A DNA stretch of 64,000 bases from Tenodera sinensis. Lineage: Eukaryota; Arthropoda; Insecta; Mantodea; Mantidae. Made by a program: the position numbers and the translations under genes. The notes beneath the pieces are model-generated. The model did no database searches and was not told the origin of the DNA. It saw only the letters and a program-made list of their open reading frames with translations. The stretch spans positions 149,477,525 to 149,541,524 of the forward strand of contig CM060962.1 of assembly GCA_030765045.1 (NCBI GenBank), read 5' to 3'. Each line of letters starts with the position of its first letter. Position 1 is the stretch's first letter. This document shows, one piece after another, positions 35,061 to 46,109 of this stretch.

Positions 35061-35290
35061 TGTATGATCTTAACTGCAAAGACTGCAACAAAATTTATAT
35101 TGGAAAAACAAATGGAAATTGAAAACAAGGGAAGTGCACTTTTGGCTAGAAAACCATGAAATTGATCCTGAACCTATACTTTTAGAAAGCGTTTCTTACA
35201 CAAAACAACTAACAGTCTGGAAGAAAACATTTTCATTTTGAAAAACAAAGGTCGGTTTGCAACTTTGAGTGACAACCTCAAAAAGAAACT
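35061..35290 (+). pseudogene. Penelope-like relic 2, GIY-YIG endonuclease
   Basis: MYDLNCKDCNKIYIGKT is the cysteine pair plus the YIG half of a GIY-YIG endonuclease; a frameshift follows, then EVHFWLENHEIDPEP and LLESVSYTKQL. It is in frame with 33217 once transposon N is discounted. It is followed within about 100 bp by a hammerhead-like motif. Confidence 0.7.
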
Positions 35291-35369
35291 TCCTGAAAAG
35301 TGACCAGAGGACAACAGTAGCACAAAGTTCTCCATCATAAATATGCCACACTCCAGCAGATGGCATCAG

Positions 35370-35402
35370 GTTGATGATGGGAGCGGCAGCTCTTGAAACA
35401 TG
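35370..35402 (+). ncRNA. Hammerhead-like motif downstream of GIY-YIG relic
   Basis: GTTGATGATGGGAGC, loop GGCA, GCTCTTGAAACATG. Six base pairs (GGGAGC/GCTCTT with two G-U) close the GGCA loop; TTGATGA before and GAAA after correspond to the core. One base (C3) departs from CTGATGA and there is one unpaired T before the stem, as in the other loci. Position after a Penelope-like endonuclease is where such ribozymes are expected. Confidence 0.5.
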
Positions 35403-35471
35403 TGCTGTTTCACATAAATGCAAGGGATGCAGCATCAGCAAACCAACTCACATAAAATGTTATGTTATGTT

Positions 35472-35700
35472 TCACTGTCAGTCTGGGTGGCTCAATTGGT
35501 TAGGCACTGGCCTACTGATTCCGAGGTTGCAGGTTCAAATCGAGCCCAGGTTGTTGGTATTTGAGTGTGCTTAGAAATGACAGCTCCATGTCAGTAGATT
35601 TACTGGCATGTAAAAGAACTCCTGTAGGACAAAATTCCGGCACACTGGCAATGCTGATGTAATCCTGGTAATTGACAGCATTGTTAAACAACAAAATAAT
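35472..35700 (+). mobile_element. tRNA-derived SINE S3, copy 2
   Basis: Head GGGTGGCTCAATTGGTTAGG, B-box GGTTCAAATCG, body with GCATGTAAAAGAACTCCTG and tail AAACAACAAAATAATT. Full-length match to 4480-4742. Confidence 0.85.
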
Positions 35701-36239
35701 TTAATTTAAACTGTATGCAAAACTTATAACAAAGCAGTTGAATTTTAAGATGAGTTTAATAATTTTTCGATTTTCATTCATTTTATTCAGTCTTAGAAAG
35801 TAATTGAAAAACAGTAGTATGTATACAGAGGATAGAGGAAGTTGAAAATTACTGGGTTTGTTACATCAAAAAAAATTGTTCATTCTCTGATGGTATACAT
35901 AGCACTGATAACCGAGTTGATTTTACATCATGCTAAGTGGTTTGATTATCCCATTCCATCATATTTTGTGACTCGGCCAGTAGTGTATAAGTGAATTAAA
36001 GTAGTGTTACCAGGTTCATACTTCTTTTTCATTATTTTTGGAAAAAAATCATCAACATAATGTGCTGCAAATCTTTTTACTTTACTTACAAATATTTTGT
36101 GCAGCACTTATAGTAAAGCACTGCTACTCGTAGAGAGCCCCAAGGCACACTTTAAAAAAACTAAGTTCTCCCTTGAAGGTTGAAAGATGCACACTTTCTA
36201 AATGGATCAATGAATCTTCCAAAATTGCATGGTCAAAAC
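35701..36239. other. No gene recognised
   Basis: AT-rich sequence between SINE S3 and an LTR-retrotransposon fragment. Confidence 0.5.
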
Positions 36240-36249
36240 AATACTAGTA

Positions 36250-36720
36250 AAACATTTACCTTCTTTTAATCTTTCTAATACTTGATCAACTCCTTTTGGT
36301 TTAAAGTTATCTGGTTTTATGTGTCATCACCACAATTTATTTGTTTCTGGTTCATGGAACCAACAAATGGGATTTACATATTCTGACTTTGATACCTCAA
36401 TAACCTTATCTCTAGCACCTGCTCGATTACTTTATCAGCTTCTGCTCTGATTGCTTTTGGGATTGGTCTAGCTTTATGATTGAATGGTTTCAAATGTTAC
36501 CCCAAAGTTATGTTCATATACTTTACTTTATGTTCATGTACTTTACACCTACCTGGTTTTGTACTAAATATATGTATGTTTCTAACTATTAACTTTTCTA
36601 GCTGTTGTTTCCGTTGGGAATATAAATTCTGGTTTTCATTTACTTTATCATCTATTAGTTTCTTAGGGATGTTTGCATTTTCTACATATTTATTTTTATC
36701 TATTTCTTTTGTAATGTAGT
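36250..36720 (-). pseudogene. Ty3/Gypsy-type LTR retrotransposon pol fragment
   Basis: Minus-strand pieces in two frames read QRKQQLEKLIVRNIHIFSTK with PGRCKVHEHKV, then RPIPKAIRAEADKVIEQVLE and a degenerate KSEYVNPICW block. This is the protease-to-RT junction and the first RT blocks. At least one frameshift and several stops are present. No LTR, primer-binding site or other pol domain was seen nearby, and the copy ends where transposon N copy 2 begins. Clearly dead. Confidence 0.65.
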
Positions 36721-36879
36721 TTTAGGAGCAGTATGATATTTCTCACTGATGTACCATACATGGTGTACTTCATCACAGGATTCATTTTGACAAAGGTCAT
36801 TGACATTTGATGGCAGAATTTTTGCAGCAGTGATGGCGGTGGCCTTGGTTGCTTGGTACCCTCTTATGGTTACCTTTGT

Positions 36880-38689
36880 GAGTATTTCCTTTATTATTTC
36901 CGTATTTTTAAACTACTTGCTTAGTTATGGCTATTAGAAATTAAGCAATTTCTTCGCGCAAAGTAATATAAAATCACTTGTTACTCTAAGGCCATATAAA
37001 GTTGAGAGTTGGGGTTTGGCGCACTGGAAAGGTTAAATACAACACTTTTAACAACTTTAAATCAATCATTACTACAGACAAATCTTGGACTGCTTTTTCG
37101 ATGGTATATTTTGTAAAACCAAAAATAGAATTTAAATTGATGTGTTAAAAACCTAAAAAAAAATACACACATATTCCCTGACATTTTATCTATAAAATAA
37201 GATGTTGAAAACTATAGAGCTTGCATTAGTGCATTTGCTACAATTTTTTTTTCTGGATGCCTGCAAGCGCTCACAGACGACATGAAGTAGAGATCCGTTT
37301 GTACAGCTGGATTCGCCATTCTTGGCCCCTTGAAAGTGAGTAACAACCCAGGTGACTGCAGACAGCATGCGAATTGGTGCGTCAGCTATGCTACTCAGAT
37401 AACTTCTTCTTACTAAGTCAGTACAGTCCATGCAGAAAAATGTCTCCACAATGTACCTTCTTTCTGATACTCCTGTGGCATCTGATACGTGCTTTTGCAA
37501 TTTTGAATTTTTTTGAAAAAATCTTCTGATGTAAGCAGTTCTTTGCTTTTAGCTTCTTCCTTCATGTACGTCCATACATTTGAAATAACTTCTCTACTCT
37601 GACTGTGTAATGTTTTGGTCCCTAATTTAGAACATACAGGTGGCATAATTGATTTACGCTATGATCAATGTCTCACAAATTCACTATATTCACTCTTTAT
37701 TGCAAAGATCTATGTCTTCAACTGCATGCTGCACTAAAAAGCTCCTGTGAATTAGCAAGGACTGTCTCAGATCATGCAGACATCACTACCTTCCCCCTCC
37801 GTCCCCATGTGCATGGTTTCATTTGCAGAATTATACAATATGAGCTGATGAAAGAGGCAAAAGCTATGGATTCGCTTACAGGACTTCCAGTCAAGGTCAG
37901 GGGCCAAGAACGATGGGTCCAGCTGTGCTTTAAAATTACACTCCTTCATTCCTTTGTCAAAAACTGAAACTTTAGTGAAACAATTTTCTTTCGAAGAAGG
38001 AGGTAAAGTTGTGTTGTATGGAGTCATTAGTTTAAAATGCATATTTTGAAGGTGTTAATAGTGTACATATAATAGTGTCAGCTAGCAGTGTTCTCCTTAC
38101 TGTACTGTTATAACATTCATGGAACCTCAAGCAGTGGACATTTGCCGTAATGGAAGGTAGCAATTGTGTGAGGTTACAGTAGCCGTCACCGCTGCCACGC
38201 AAGTCCGCTGCACTGATTTGCAAGTAAGTTAATTACAACTGAACTATTAGAGACTCCATTCTGATTTTTTCTGAGAATATTGAATAAACTTCATTGTATT
38301 TTTACTTTTTTTTCCAGATTTTTAAATGGTGGAGTTTAGGTTATTATCTAACTTTAAAACTTTAATCGTATAAAATATAATATTAATAATAACTAAACTT
38401 TTCTAATAAATACCTCACAAAATACTGCAATTTTTCTTTAATTTGAGCCAAAGATCAAGTAATTTGCTTCATTACAATCGGAGGTATGATTGATCGAAGA
38501 GCGAGGTGCGCGCGATTTTTGGGACATTTCAAAAATTAATATCTGCCAAAATAAATTTTCTTTATAAAACAAAGAAACACAGGTCAAATATACTTTGTTC
38601 CAAAACACCAAGAAAAAAATTCCAAGAAAATCTGAGAGATCAAGGTCATTTTTTGTCATATTTTGTGCGATTTGACATGGAATGACTCA
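36880..38689 (-). mobile_element. TIR transposon N, inverted truncated copy
   Basis: Inverse of 33220-34960. The right end, read inward TGAGTCATTCCATGTCAAAT, is intact; the last ~100 bp of the other end, including its TIR, are missing at 36880, next to the LTR-element fragment. With the first copy it makes a 1.8-kb inverted pair separated by about 1.8 kb. Confidence 0.85.
37413..37646 (-). pseudogene. N-element protein, N-terminal domain (copy 2)
   Basis: MPPVCSKLGTKTLHSQSREV and ISNVWTYMKEEAKSK, then a frameshift. In the next frame SDATGVSERRYIVETFF (within 37186-37500) restores the HTH-end motif typical of these transposases. No catalytic DDE domain follows. Confidence 0.6.
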
Positions 38690-38973
38690 TGAGCAAGAAA
38701 TAAAAACATGAAGTTTTGTTATTTTTGTCATTTATTGTTTGTACTGCTTTTTATTCATGTATTATTTTTTTATTTATTTTCACCTTTTTATAATACATAA
38801 TGTACTATACAACCAACATATTAACATTTATAAGGATTATTTTATTAGGTATAAACTTACTAAGTAGTGCTACATTCACAATAACAATATATTTTGTTTT
38901 ATTTATATAACAAACATACTGAATATACACAAAGAAATTTCAAACAATATGAATAAGTAAGCTTTCTCCTTTA

Positions 38974-39820
38974 TTAGTGCTTGTGCAGTCTGTACATGCT
39001 TTCTAGTTTGTTTCTCTTTTTCACATCTGCCTCTGTCTTAATCTTCATCAGTCCCATTTTGCAAGTTGAGCATGTGTCAGTGTGTGGTGTACGGAATGAA
39101 AGATTGAAGAAGGTGTAAAATATGTTTTTAAGTTTTGACAATGAGCATACTGGTAACTTTCTTAATCTTCTTTTGTTGCAAAAGTTGGTCCACATTTATC
39201 TGATATTAAGTGCTGGCGGTAAATATCCTCTCCGTGATTTTGCTCTTCCATAGTGGCTTTCTTTACATCTGTACTTCTTAAAGTCTTGCTTTATAGTAGC
39301 AGTAAATGCCCTTCTGTAATATTCCTGTTCTATCACCTCCTCTGGTTTCCTTTGGCGCAGTCCCAGATAAGTGAAATTTTCTAGCCAGGAGAGATAATTT
39401 ATCTTTTGACACCCCTGTGATTCCTTGGAAGCTTGCAGCACATACTGACAATACTCTGCCATCATTACTTCTCACACTGTATTTAATGCTAAGTCTGCTT
39501 TCTATTTGCAGCTTTTTTATTCACCACTCTGCAATTAGGAGATATAATACTCATATATTTCATACGGAATTTATCTTGATCTATTTTGTTGAGCATGGAA
39601 AGGCGTTGGTGAAATCCACTTATATCATTATTAGTCAAATTAGCTGCCTTTTACTATTAGGATTTTGTGGAGTATACTCGAGACCACGTGAACATGTAAT
39701 TGCTGGAGTATGAGCTTTCCTTGTCTTGCATTTTGATTTCCTTTCCTTGTTTTTGCAATTCCTACCTCCAGTGCATTCTACGACTGGTACAGTTTCACAA
39801 TCTGAGCTCCTGTCCATTGT
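38974..39820 (-). pseudogene. DNA-transposon protein relic (TDTC zinc type)
   Basis: Frames in order from 39817: a cysteine-rich start (GRNCKNKERKSKCKTRK), QYVLQ, then SHYGRAKSRRGYLPPALNIR, MWTNFCNKR and FRTPHTDTCSTCKMGLMKIK. The order 'SHYGRAK...YLPxxLNI...F..xTPxTDTCxxC' recurs in uncharacterised insect transposon proteins whose catalytic part lies downstream. Here the reading ends at a stop near 38974. Superfamily not assigned. Confidence 0.5.
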
Positions 39821-39887
39821 GCATAGTACAGTGCAGTGTCTCAGCTAAGAATAAAAATACAATCTAAGTATAACAAAGCTTGCAGAA

Positions 39888-40147
39888 GCACCTGCCTGGT
39901 GTGCAAGGGGTCCCAGGTTCGATTCCCGGCAGGGGGTAGGAATTTTTCTCCAGCCAAGATTATTATTCATCCTTCCCTGAGTCTGGAAGTATAAATGAAA
40001 GGTGAATGTGTGTGTGTGAATTCAACGTATAAAAACCCCCAAGGACCAAAAAACTCACTGTTAAACGAGTAACACCATTGCCAATAGGCAAGGCCGCCGA
40101 TGTGACCTCTGGAGTTAAAGGCAGGATATAAATGGAACAAAAAAAAA
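39888..40147 (+). mobile_element. tRNA-derived SINE S5, 5'-truncated
   Basis: Flanked by CTTGCAGAA (39879-39887 and 40148-40156). It begins inside the tRNA head, after the A-box, with B-box GGTTCGATTCCC, then a body with TTTTTCTCCAGCCAAG and ACTCACTGTTAAACGAG, and an A-run. Single copy in the window. Confidence 0.85.
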
Positions 40148-40156
40148 CTTGCAGAA

Positions 40157-40547
40157 ATGAATGTGAAATCCAAGCACACAACCTGAGTTCGCAGTTATTG
40201 CCAACGATGCAGCCATGTACAAAGCTTGCAGAAATAATTGAGAATTCCCAGAATCCTAACAGTGAGATGGCAGTCAATGTTAACATGCATTTCATAGAAT
40301 TCAGGTTGCTACACTCTGGATCATCAAATCATAAAATTGCATCTTTCGACCTTTGCTTTAACTGAGCAGTGCATCTATCGAGTTTTGAAAAATCTGTTAA
40401 TATTCCCTACCTTCTATACAGGACAAGAATCAAATTTTGCAAAATATGATTTCACAGAATTATGCAGAAGGTGAAAATTATGCCGATACTATGTATAACT
40501 CAATTTCGTAAAATTTTGCATCTATTGAGTTTGGAAAAAACGCTCCT
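40157..40547. other. No gene recognised
   Basis: Between SINE S5 and a LINE-B copy. Nothing supported. Confidence 0.5.
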
Positions 40548-43091
40548 CAATTAGTCTCAGACCTTGGTTTTGAAAGATTTGAATTTTTTTGTATTTGCTG
40601 TTACAAGAACTTTGTTGCAGAAAGTAAATAATGGCTTTATATATACATCGTATGTTGTGTTAAGAGTTCCTCTGGAACATCCCCACTTCATTCCTGTTAG
40701 ATGTTTTAACAGTGAAAGGCGCCTCTCTGCTCTTTGTATTACATTTTCTATTGGTTTGGTCCATGTAAGTTTGGTATCAAATGTAACTCCTAAATACTTT
40801 GCTTCCTTTGTTTCTGGTAATTGTTGACCCTCAAAATTTAGTTTTATTTTTTATGGTTTTTTTCTTAGTGAAAAGATTTGGTAGTTTGATTTTGTTGTAT
40901 TAATAGTCATTAAATTTTCTTTGGTCCACTTTGGTAAGTTTGTTAAGGAATGTTGCATGGTTTTTTTCTAGTTCTGTACTTTTGTTTTTTTGTTTTTAAG
41001 TCCACATTACTAAGTCATCAGCAAATAGTACACACTTCACACCTGATTCTTGTATTTGTTGTGGCAGATGGTTAATAAATATATTAAAAAGTGTAGTGCT
41101 GAGCACTGCGCCTTGTGGTAAGCCACGGTGTACTTGTCTATATTTAGATATATTTCTTCCATACCTGGTAGCAATAAATCGTTGTGTTAGGAAAGACATA
41201 GCCATGAAAACATTGGACCTTGTATCCCTATTTTTTTACTTTCTTTACTAGTTTTGTTCTTCATATAGAATCATATGCTCTTTGGAAATCAATAAAAACT
41301 GATACATTATCATCTTTTCTATTGAAGGAGTCTTTGATTTCTTGACTGAGAAGTAAGACTTGATCATTTGTAGAGTGGAGCTCTCTGAATCCAGCTTGAC
41401 ACGGGGAAATTAAATTTTGGGATTCTAGAAACCAATTTAACCTATTTGACACCATTCTTTCCATCACTTTTGCTATTATGCTAGCAAGAGCTATTGGTCT
41501 ATAATTTTTTATTTCTGATGCTGTTTTATCTTTCTTCAAGAGTGGGACAATTATTGCTTTTTGCCATTCGGCAGGTACAGTGGTGTTCCAGGATAGATTG
41601 TAGAGTTTTAGTAGTTGTTGTTTTGCTGTTTTTCCAAGGTTTTTTATGAACTCTGGATGTATGTGATCTGGTCCAGGAGACTTTTTGTTTTTTAGATTAT
41701 TAATGGCATATTCAGTTCTTGCATATTAAAATTTTGAAAAAAGACATTGTATTGAGTGTTAGGGTCACATTCTCTTTCTTGCTTCAAATCTTTCTTAACT
41801 TCTTTACATTCCTTTTTATTATTTCTTGTTACTTTATGTGAATTAGCATAATATTTATTGAATGTTTCGGCTATGGCTGCATCATTTGTTAATATTTTAT
41901 TGTTGTGTATGATATGTCTGCTGTTGCTTTCTTTCCTGTCCTTGACATTTTTTATGAATTTATGGGCTTTGTTGCCATCTGTCCTATATTCCATTTTTTC
42001 TAAGAAATTATTAAAGTGATTCTTTTTAGCTGTATTAATTTCTTTTTTTAGTGAGGCACATTTCTTTCGCCATATTTGTGTATCTGATATGTTTTGTTTG
42101 TTCAGCTGTATTTCTAGCTATATCCCTTTGCTTTTTCAGTTCTTCAAACTGGGGGTTTCAAAAGGGTTTGAAATTGTTTATTCTTCCGCGAGGAATACAT
42201 TTTTTTGCAGTTTCTAGGATGACTTCACAGACATTTTTGTTCATATGATCTGGTTGGCCATGCAGCTGTGAGTTTGTTTGTTCTTTAAATGTATGTTCCA
42301 GTTCAGTTTTATATTTGTTCCAATCTGCTTTTTTGAAGTTCCAATACAGATTTGTGTGATTTTGACTTATTTATATTATCTAGTTTTATATCAGCAATTA
42401 CTGCTCTGTGACCAGAACTTGGGTCTTCCATAACTTGTTTTTTAATTTTTGAAACAATATCTGTTGTAGCTAACAAGAGGACTGTGTTACTGCCTGCTCC
42501 AGAGTAATGTATGAAGATTGTGGGATCTTCTTTATTATAAATCAGATCAAAGGTTGTGGTATTCAAAAATTCTTCTGCTATCTGCCCTGTAGAATCCACT
42601 TTTTCATAACCCCATCTTTTGGAATGGGCGTCTCCGTCTAGGGGATATGTGAATGGTGACCACAAGGTACCAAAGCTGAGCAGAACATTACTTCTACTTA
42701 CTGGTGTTTTGCTCCTCACTGTAACTTTTCTATCTGACCTTACTTTGGTCATCTCTTGTTCTCTTCCAACCCGAATGCAATTCGGGATCCTCAGAGCTAG
42801 GGAGTCTTTATTTTCCCAACCTCTCCATTTCTCTAATTTCTCTATAAAGTCTTAACCCCTAATATGCGGACCTGTCATGGCATGTAATACATCCTCTAAT
42901 TGGTAATCAGAGGATATGGTCGGTGAATTTATTTTGATAACTCTCCCAGTCAGGTCGGTGCAACCCATAAACCAACGACAGGTGTGGTCCTCCAGACATT
43001 CTGGGGGTTGTGAGAGAGCGATGTAACCACCAAAACATAAAAATATGGTGCTCTCTAAAAAGCGGTTACTATTACTGCTAAGTCTCTTCAA
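40548..43091 (-). pseudogene. LINE-B copy: upstream ORF part, EN C-terminus and RT
   Basis: Same family as 59400-61309. From 43091: an in-frame region of unknown role (LEDHTCRWFMGCTDLTGRV, later WRGWENKDSLALRIPNCI), joined in the same frame to endonuclease C-terminus GDAHSKRWGYEKVDSTGQI with SGHRAVIAD. A linker (AHKFIKNVKDRKESNSRHII) follows, then RT with NYRPIALASIIAKVMERMVS, CQAGFRELHSTNDQVLLLSQ, VFIDFQRAYDSI, GLPQGAVLSTTLFNIFINHL and VLFADDLVMWT. The EN N-terminal half is missing from its normal place and the copy stops at 40548 before RNase H. Several frameshifts. Confidence 0.8.
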
Positions 43092-43103
43092 TATTTATGA
43101 AAT

Positions 43104-43540
43104 ATGACTCGAGGGGTAAAATGCTCCGCAGTTAAAATAGTCCCCCATTCAGATCTCCAGGCGGGGACTACTTCTCAAGAACCAAAACATTATATTAATA
43201 GAAGATCTAACATCAGAATTCTACAATGGAACGTGGGTGGTCTCACACAAACAAAAATAATAGAACTGAATAAAATTGTATTTGACTATAACATAAATAT
43301 ATTTGCCACACAAGAAGCAAATCTAACAAATGATCAACTTAAATACTTCAATTTTACTGGATTTTTACTACACCTACTACCCAAAAATAGACAGATAAGT
43401 AGTGGAATATTAGTTGGAGTCAAAAAGGATATTAAATCCTCCTTTGAAATTGTTAAAGAAATGGATAACACAGATAAAGCTGAATTAATAAAGCTAAATT
43501 TTTGGGATAACAAAACACATCTTCATTTATACATGTCTAA
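43104..43540 (+). pseudogene. LINE-B endonuclease N-terminal half, opposite strand
   Basis: Frame with NIRILQWNVGGLTQTKIIEL, INIFATQEANLT and GILVGVKKDIKS: the start of the EEP endonuclease fold, with the WN and catalytic QEA (Glu) motifs. It is head-to-head with the minus-strand LINE-B copy that lacks exactly this region, and it is cut off at 43540 by a piggyBac fragment. Confidence 0.8.
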
Positions 43541-44062
43541 AGTTGGTTTATGAATAACACCCATGAGTCCAATTAGATCAATTAGCCTGTAAATCTCATT
43601 CAGTGTTACTTCTGTCCACTTCTGAATTCTACTCTTAGGCCCTAAATTGCCTTTAGAAGTCAGGCCTTCCTTCACCTTACTCGCATATGCATTTGTTTCT
43701 GTAACAATGAGAGACACTAAGTCAGCAGTAAAAAATTTTGTGAAAATGTCAATTGGTTGACTGTCAGAAGTCAGCTGAGCCTGGGGTTGTACACCAGAGG
43801 CTGTGCTCGTGAAGATATGTCTAGTTGTTTTGGAGTCCTTTTGACTACCCCACAATGTTGCTTCTTCACGAACACCTGAAGGAAGAGAGTCATTTTCTTC
43901 CTTGGTGCTACCTATATCCTTGACGCCGCCCTCAAAATCTGAAAACCTGCTGTCAATATCAAAGTCACTGTCATATAGCAAAACATCCTTCACATTATCT
44001 GAAGTAGCCCGTACACTGCCTACACATGCTAATGTGTTAGCTGGATTGCTAGTCGAAGCCAT
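43523..44062 (-). pseudogene. piggyBac-type transposase N-terminal fragment
   Basis: 179-codon frame starting MASTSNPANTLACVGSVRAT, acidic region DSDFDIDSRFSDFEGG, then IDIFTKFFTADLVSLIVTET with NAYA and WTEVTLNEIYRLIDLIGLM, GVIHKPTLDMY. The FF...LIVxETNxYA block and the GL..MG..xxPxxxxY block mark the N-terminal domain of DDE_Tnp_1_7 (piggyBac-derived) proteins. The frame ends before the catalytic aspartates because it is cut at the LINE-B junction. The open frame suggests a fairly young insertion. Confidence 0.8.
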
Positions 44063-45104
44063 GGTTAAAGCTGAGATATAACATTTTCAAATGTGCTTTT
44101 CTGATAGCTAAAACAAAAAACTGTGAACCTCGTAGCTAAATGGCTGTACCATAAATCTCAGCTGTATATTTATTCTAAGAAACGCTGACAGAGTGGTTTG
44201 ATTTCTTTTCAGCTCGGGTGTTCACGAGACAGACTCTCGTGGCTATTATTGCGTTGTAGCAATAAACAGAATAATAAAACCTTGAACCTGAGAACATTGT
44301 GCTTAGCTAGCTATATGTAAATACATTTGTATGCACATAACACAAGTCTGACTAACAAATTAGGTGCGCTTGACGTACAGAATGACTTTTGCTACAGAGA
44401 AAAGATTAGTGATATTTAAACGTTTTGATAATAGAGTCTTTCTTTGTTTCTACAATAGATGTATAGTGCCTTTAATGAGCTTTAAGCCAGTTTTTGTTTC
44501 ATTAAAATAACTTAATAAATACCAAAGATACGAATGTTTATGTACAAAGCATATTTACTTTCATTTGGTGCTGTTTTTAATGTGGAGGGCTGAGCAATGA
44601 GACTCGTTTTCTATCTACAAGGTCGTGGTAACGGATGGAATGAATATACACTTGGGTTTAACTTTAGTCACACATTTTATTTGCACCTTCTTGTTCACAA
44701 TTTTTAAATCACATCACAGTAGAAAGTCTTATGTTAGCGGATCAACTTCCCTAACGTCGCCGAAATTTAATTAAAGGTCTCTAAACACTTAGTAAATTCA
44801 CTTTTACTATTTCATGACGCATACACATAAAAATACGTCCATCTACCTCGGAGATACCCACGCTAGTGAACTACTTTTTGGCGTCGCTTTGACGCGACAC
44901 ACCGCCTTTTTCATCTTCATCCGCGGTATTCATCCGCGCAAATAGTTCTTTCTCGTTAGGGAAGCGATCCCAATTATCGTCTCCTATTTTTATTATGGAA
45001 CACAAACAATTCTAATATTTATACACTTTTAACAAACATTTACATGAACGACTTTCCATTGGGGTCCTCCAATATTCTGTCTCACATTTAACAATTTAAA
45101 TGCA
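44063..45104. other. Upstream part of the piggyBac fragment or unassigned
   Basis: Less AT-rich than surroundings near 44870-44960. No TTAA-flanked terminus could be pinned. May hold the piggyBac 5' end or a promoter region. No gene seen. Confidence 0.35.
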
Positions 45105-46095
45105 TCATCAAACATCAGGAAGAATGTATACCTTCCTAATTCAAAGGAAAACTTCATATATAAAGTCAATCCGACACAAACATTAGACATCACATATTAT
45201 TTACACCTGACAGAAGAACTTAAGAAAAGTGATACTCCAACTAGTATTCTAAAATTATTGGCATTAGAGACAATCCATACTAGATTTCCAGAACACGAAT
45301 GGCTCCATATTTATACTGATGGATCATTGATATCAAACCGAGATGGAGCAGGGGTTGGAGTCACGTGTCACCTCTTTTCCTATTACATATCTTTAAGTTA
45401 TGGAACTACAAACTTTGATGGAGAAATTGAAGCAATTTGAATGGCTCTACAAAATCTCTTGTATAGAATTTCACATTTTCATCAAGCAGTTATTCTCTCA
45501 GATTCCAGGGCAGCAATTATAGCACTTACTTCCAGGTTGTCACCAAAAAACCAAACAGTTATAGAATGTTGGAAAATCCTTACCTATCTAACCGCACTTA
45601 AAAAACACCTAGTCTTCCAATGGATACCAGCTCACTGTGGACTTAGTGGCAACGAGAAAGCTGATTTTCTTGCAAACAAGGGTACCGGCAGTGTACAGGA
45701 ATCTGTAGTTAATCTACCATTTTATGCAGCTAAAAGATTAGTCAACTCTGAATACAAAAAAATTATTGCAAAATATTACTATGAAAAATCAAAAAATAAA
45801 AGATGGGAACTACCAAACATTCAAACAGTAATTCCAGAGTATCCTCAAAAAACAGCAGTTGCAAGCTTCAGGTTGATTAAAGGACATGATTGTCTGGCAA
45901 AATATTTAAACAGAATTGGGATATATTCTTCACCACTCTGTCCTCTATGTGATCTGCAAGAGGAAATGGACCGAGACCACCTTCAAATATGCGCGGCCAC
46001 TTCTAGCATCCCATCCATCAGTGAAAAATATTGGAGAGCAAGAGGATTAATGACTTCATTGTCAGAAATCCAGCATTAGTTAACAACAACAATTT
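45105..46095 (+). pseudogene. LINE-B RNase H and C-terminal domain
   Basis: Starts abruptly at 45105. RNase H core: EWLHIYTDGSLISNRDGAG (first Asp), NFDGEIEAI (Glu), VILSDSRAAIIALTS (second Asp), FQWIPAHCGLSGNEKADFLA (last Asp). A zinc-knuckle-like C-terminus follows with YSSPLCPLCDLQEEMDRDHL and SEKYWRARGLMTSLSEIQH, then a stop at 46077. One in-frame stop after EIEAI is the only clear lesion. RNase H in the pol places the family near the I/LOA/Ingi side of LINE phylogeny. Confidence 0.88.
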
Positions 46096-46109
46096 AAATG
46101 CCCTGAATT

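Noticed and set aside
36480..36719. Hydrophobic plus-strand frame resembling a membrane protein
   Set aside because: Antisense of an LTR-retrotransposon pol fragment; hydrophobicity comes from T-rich complement.
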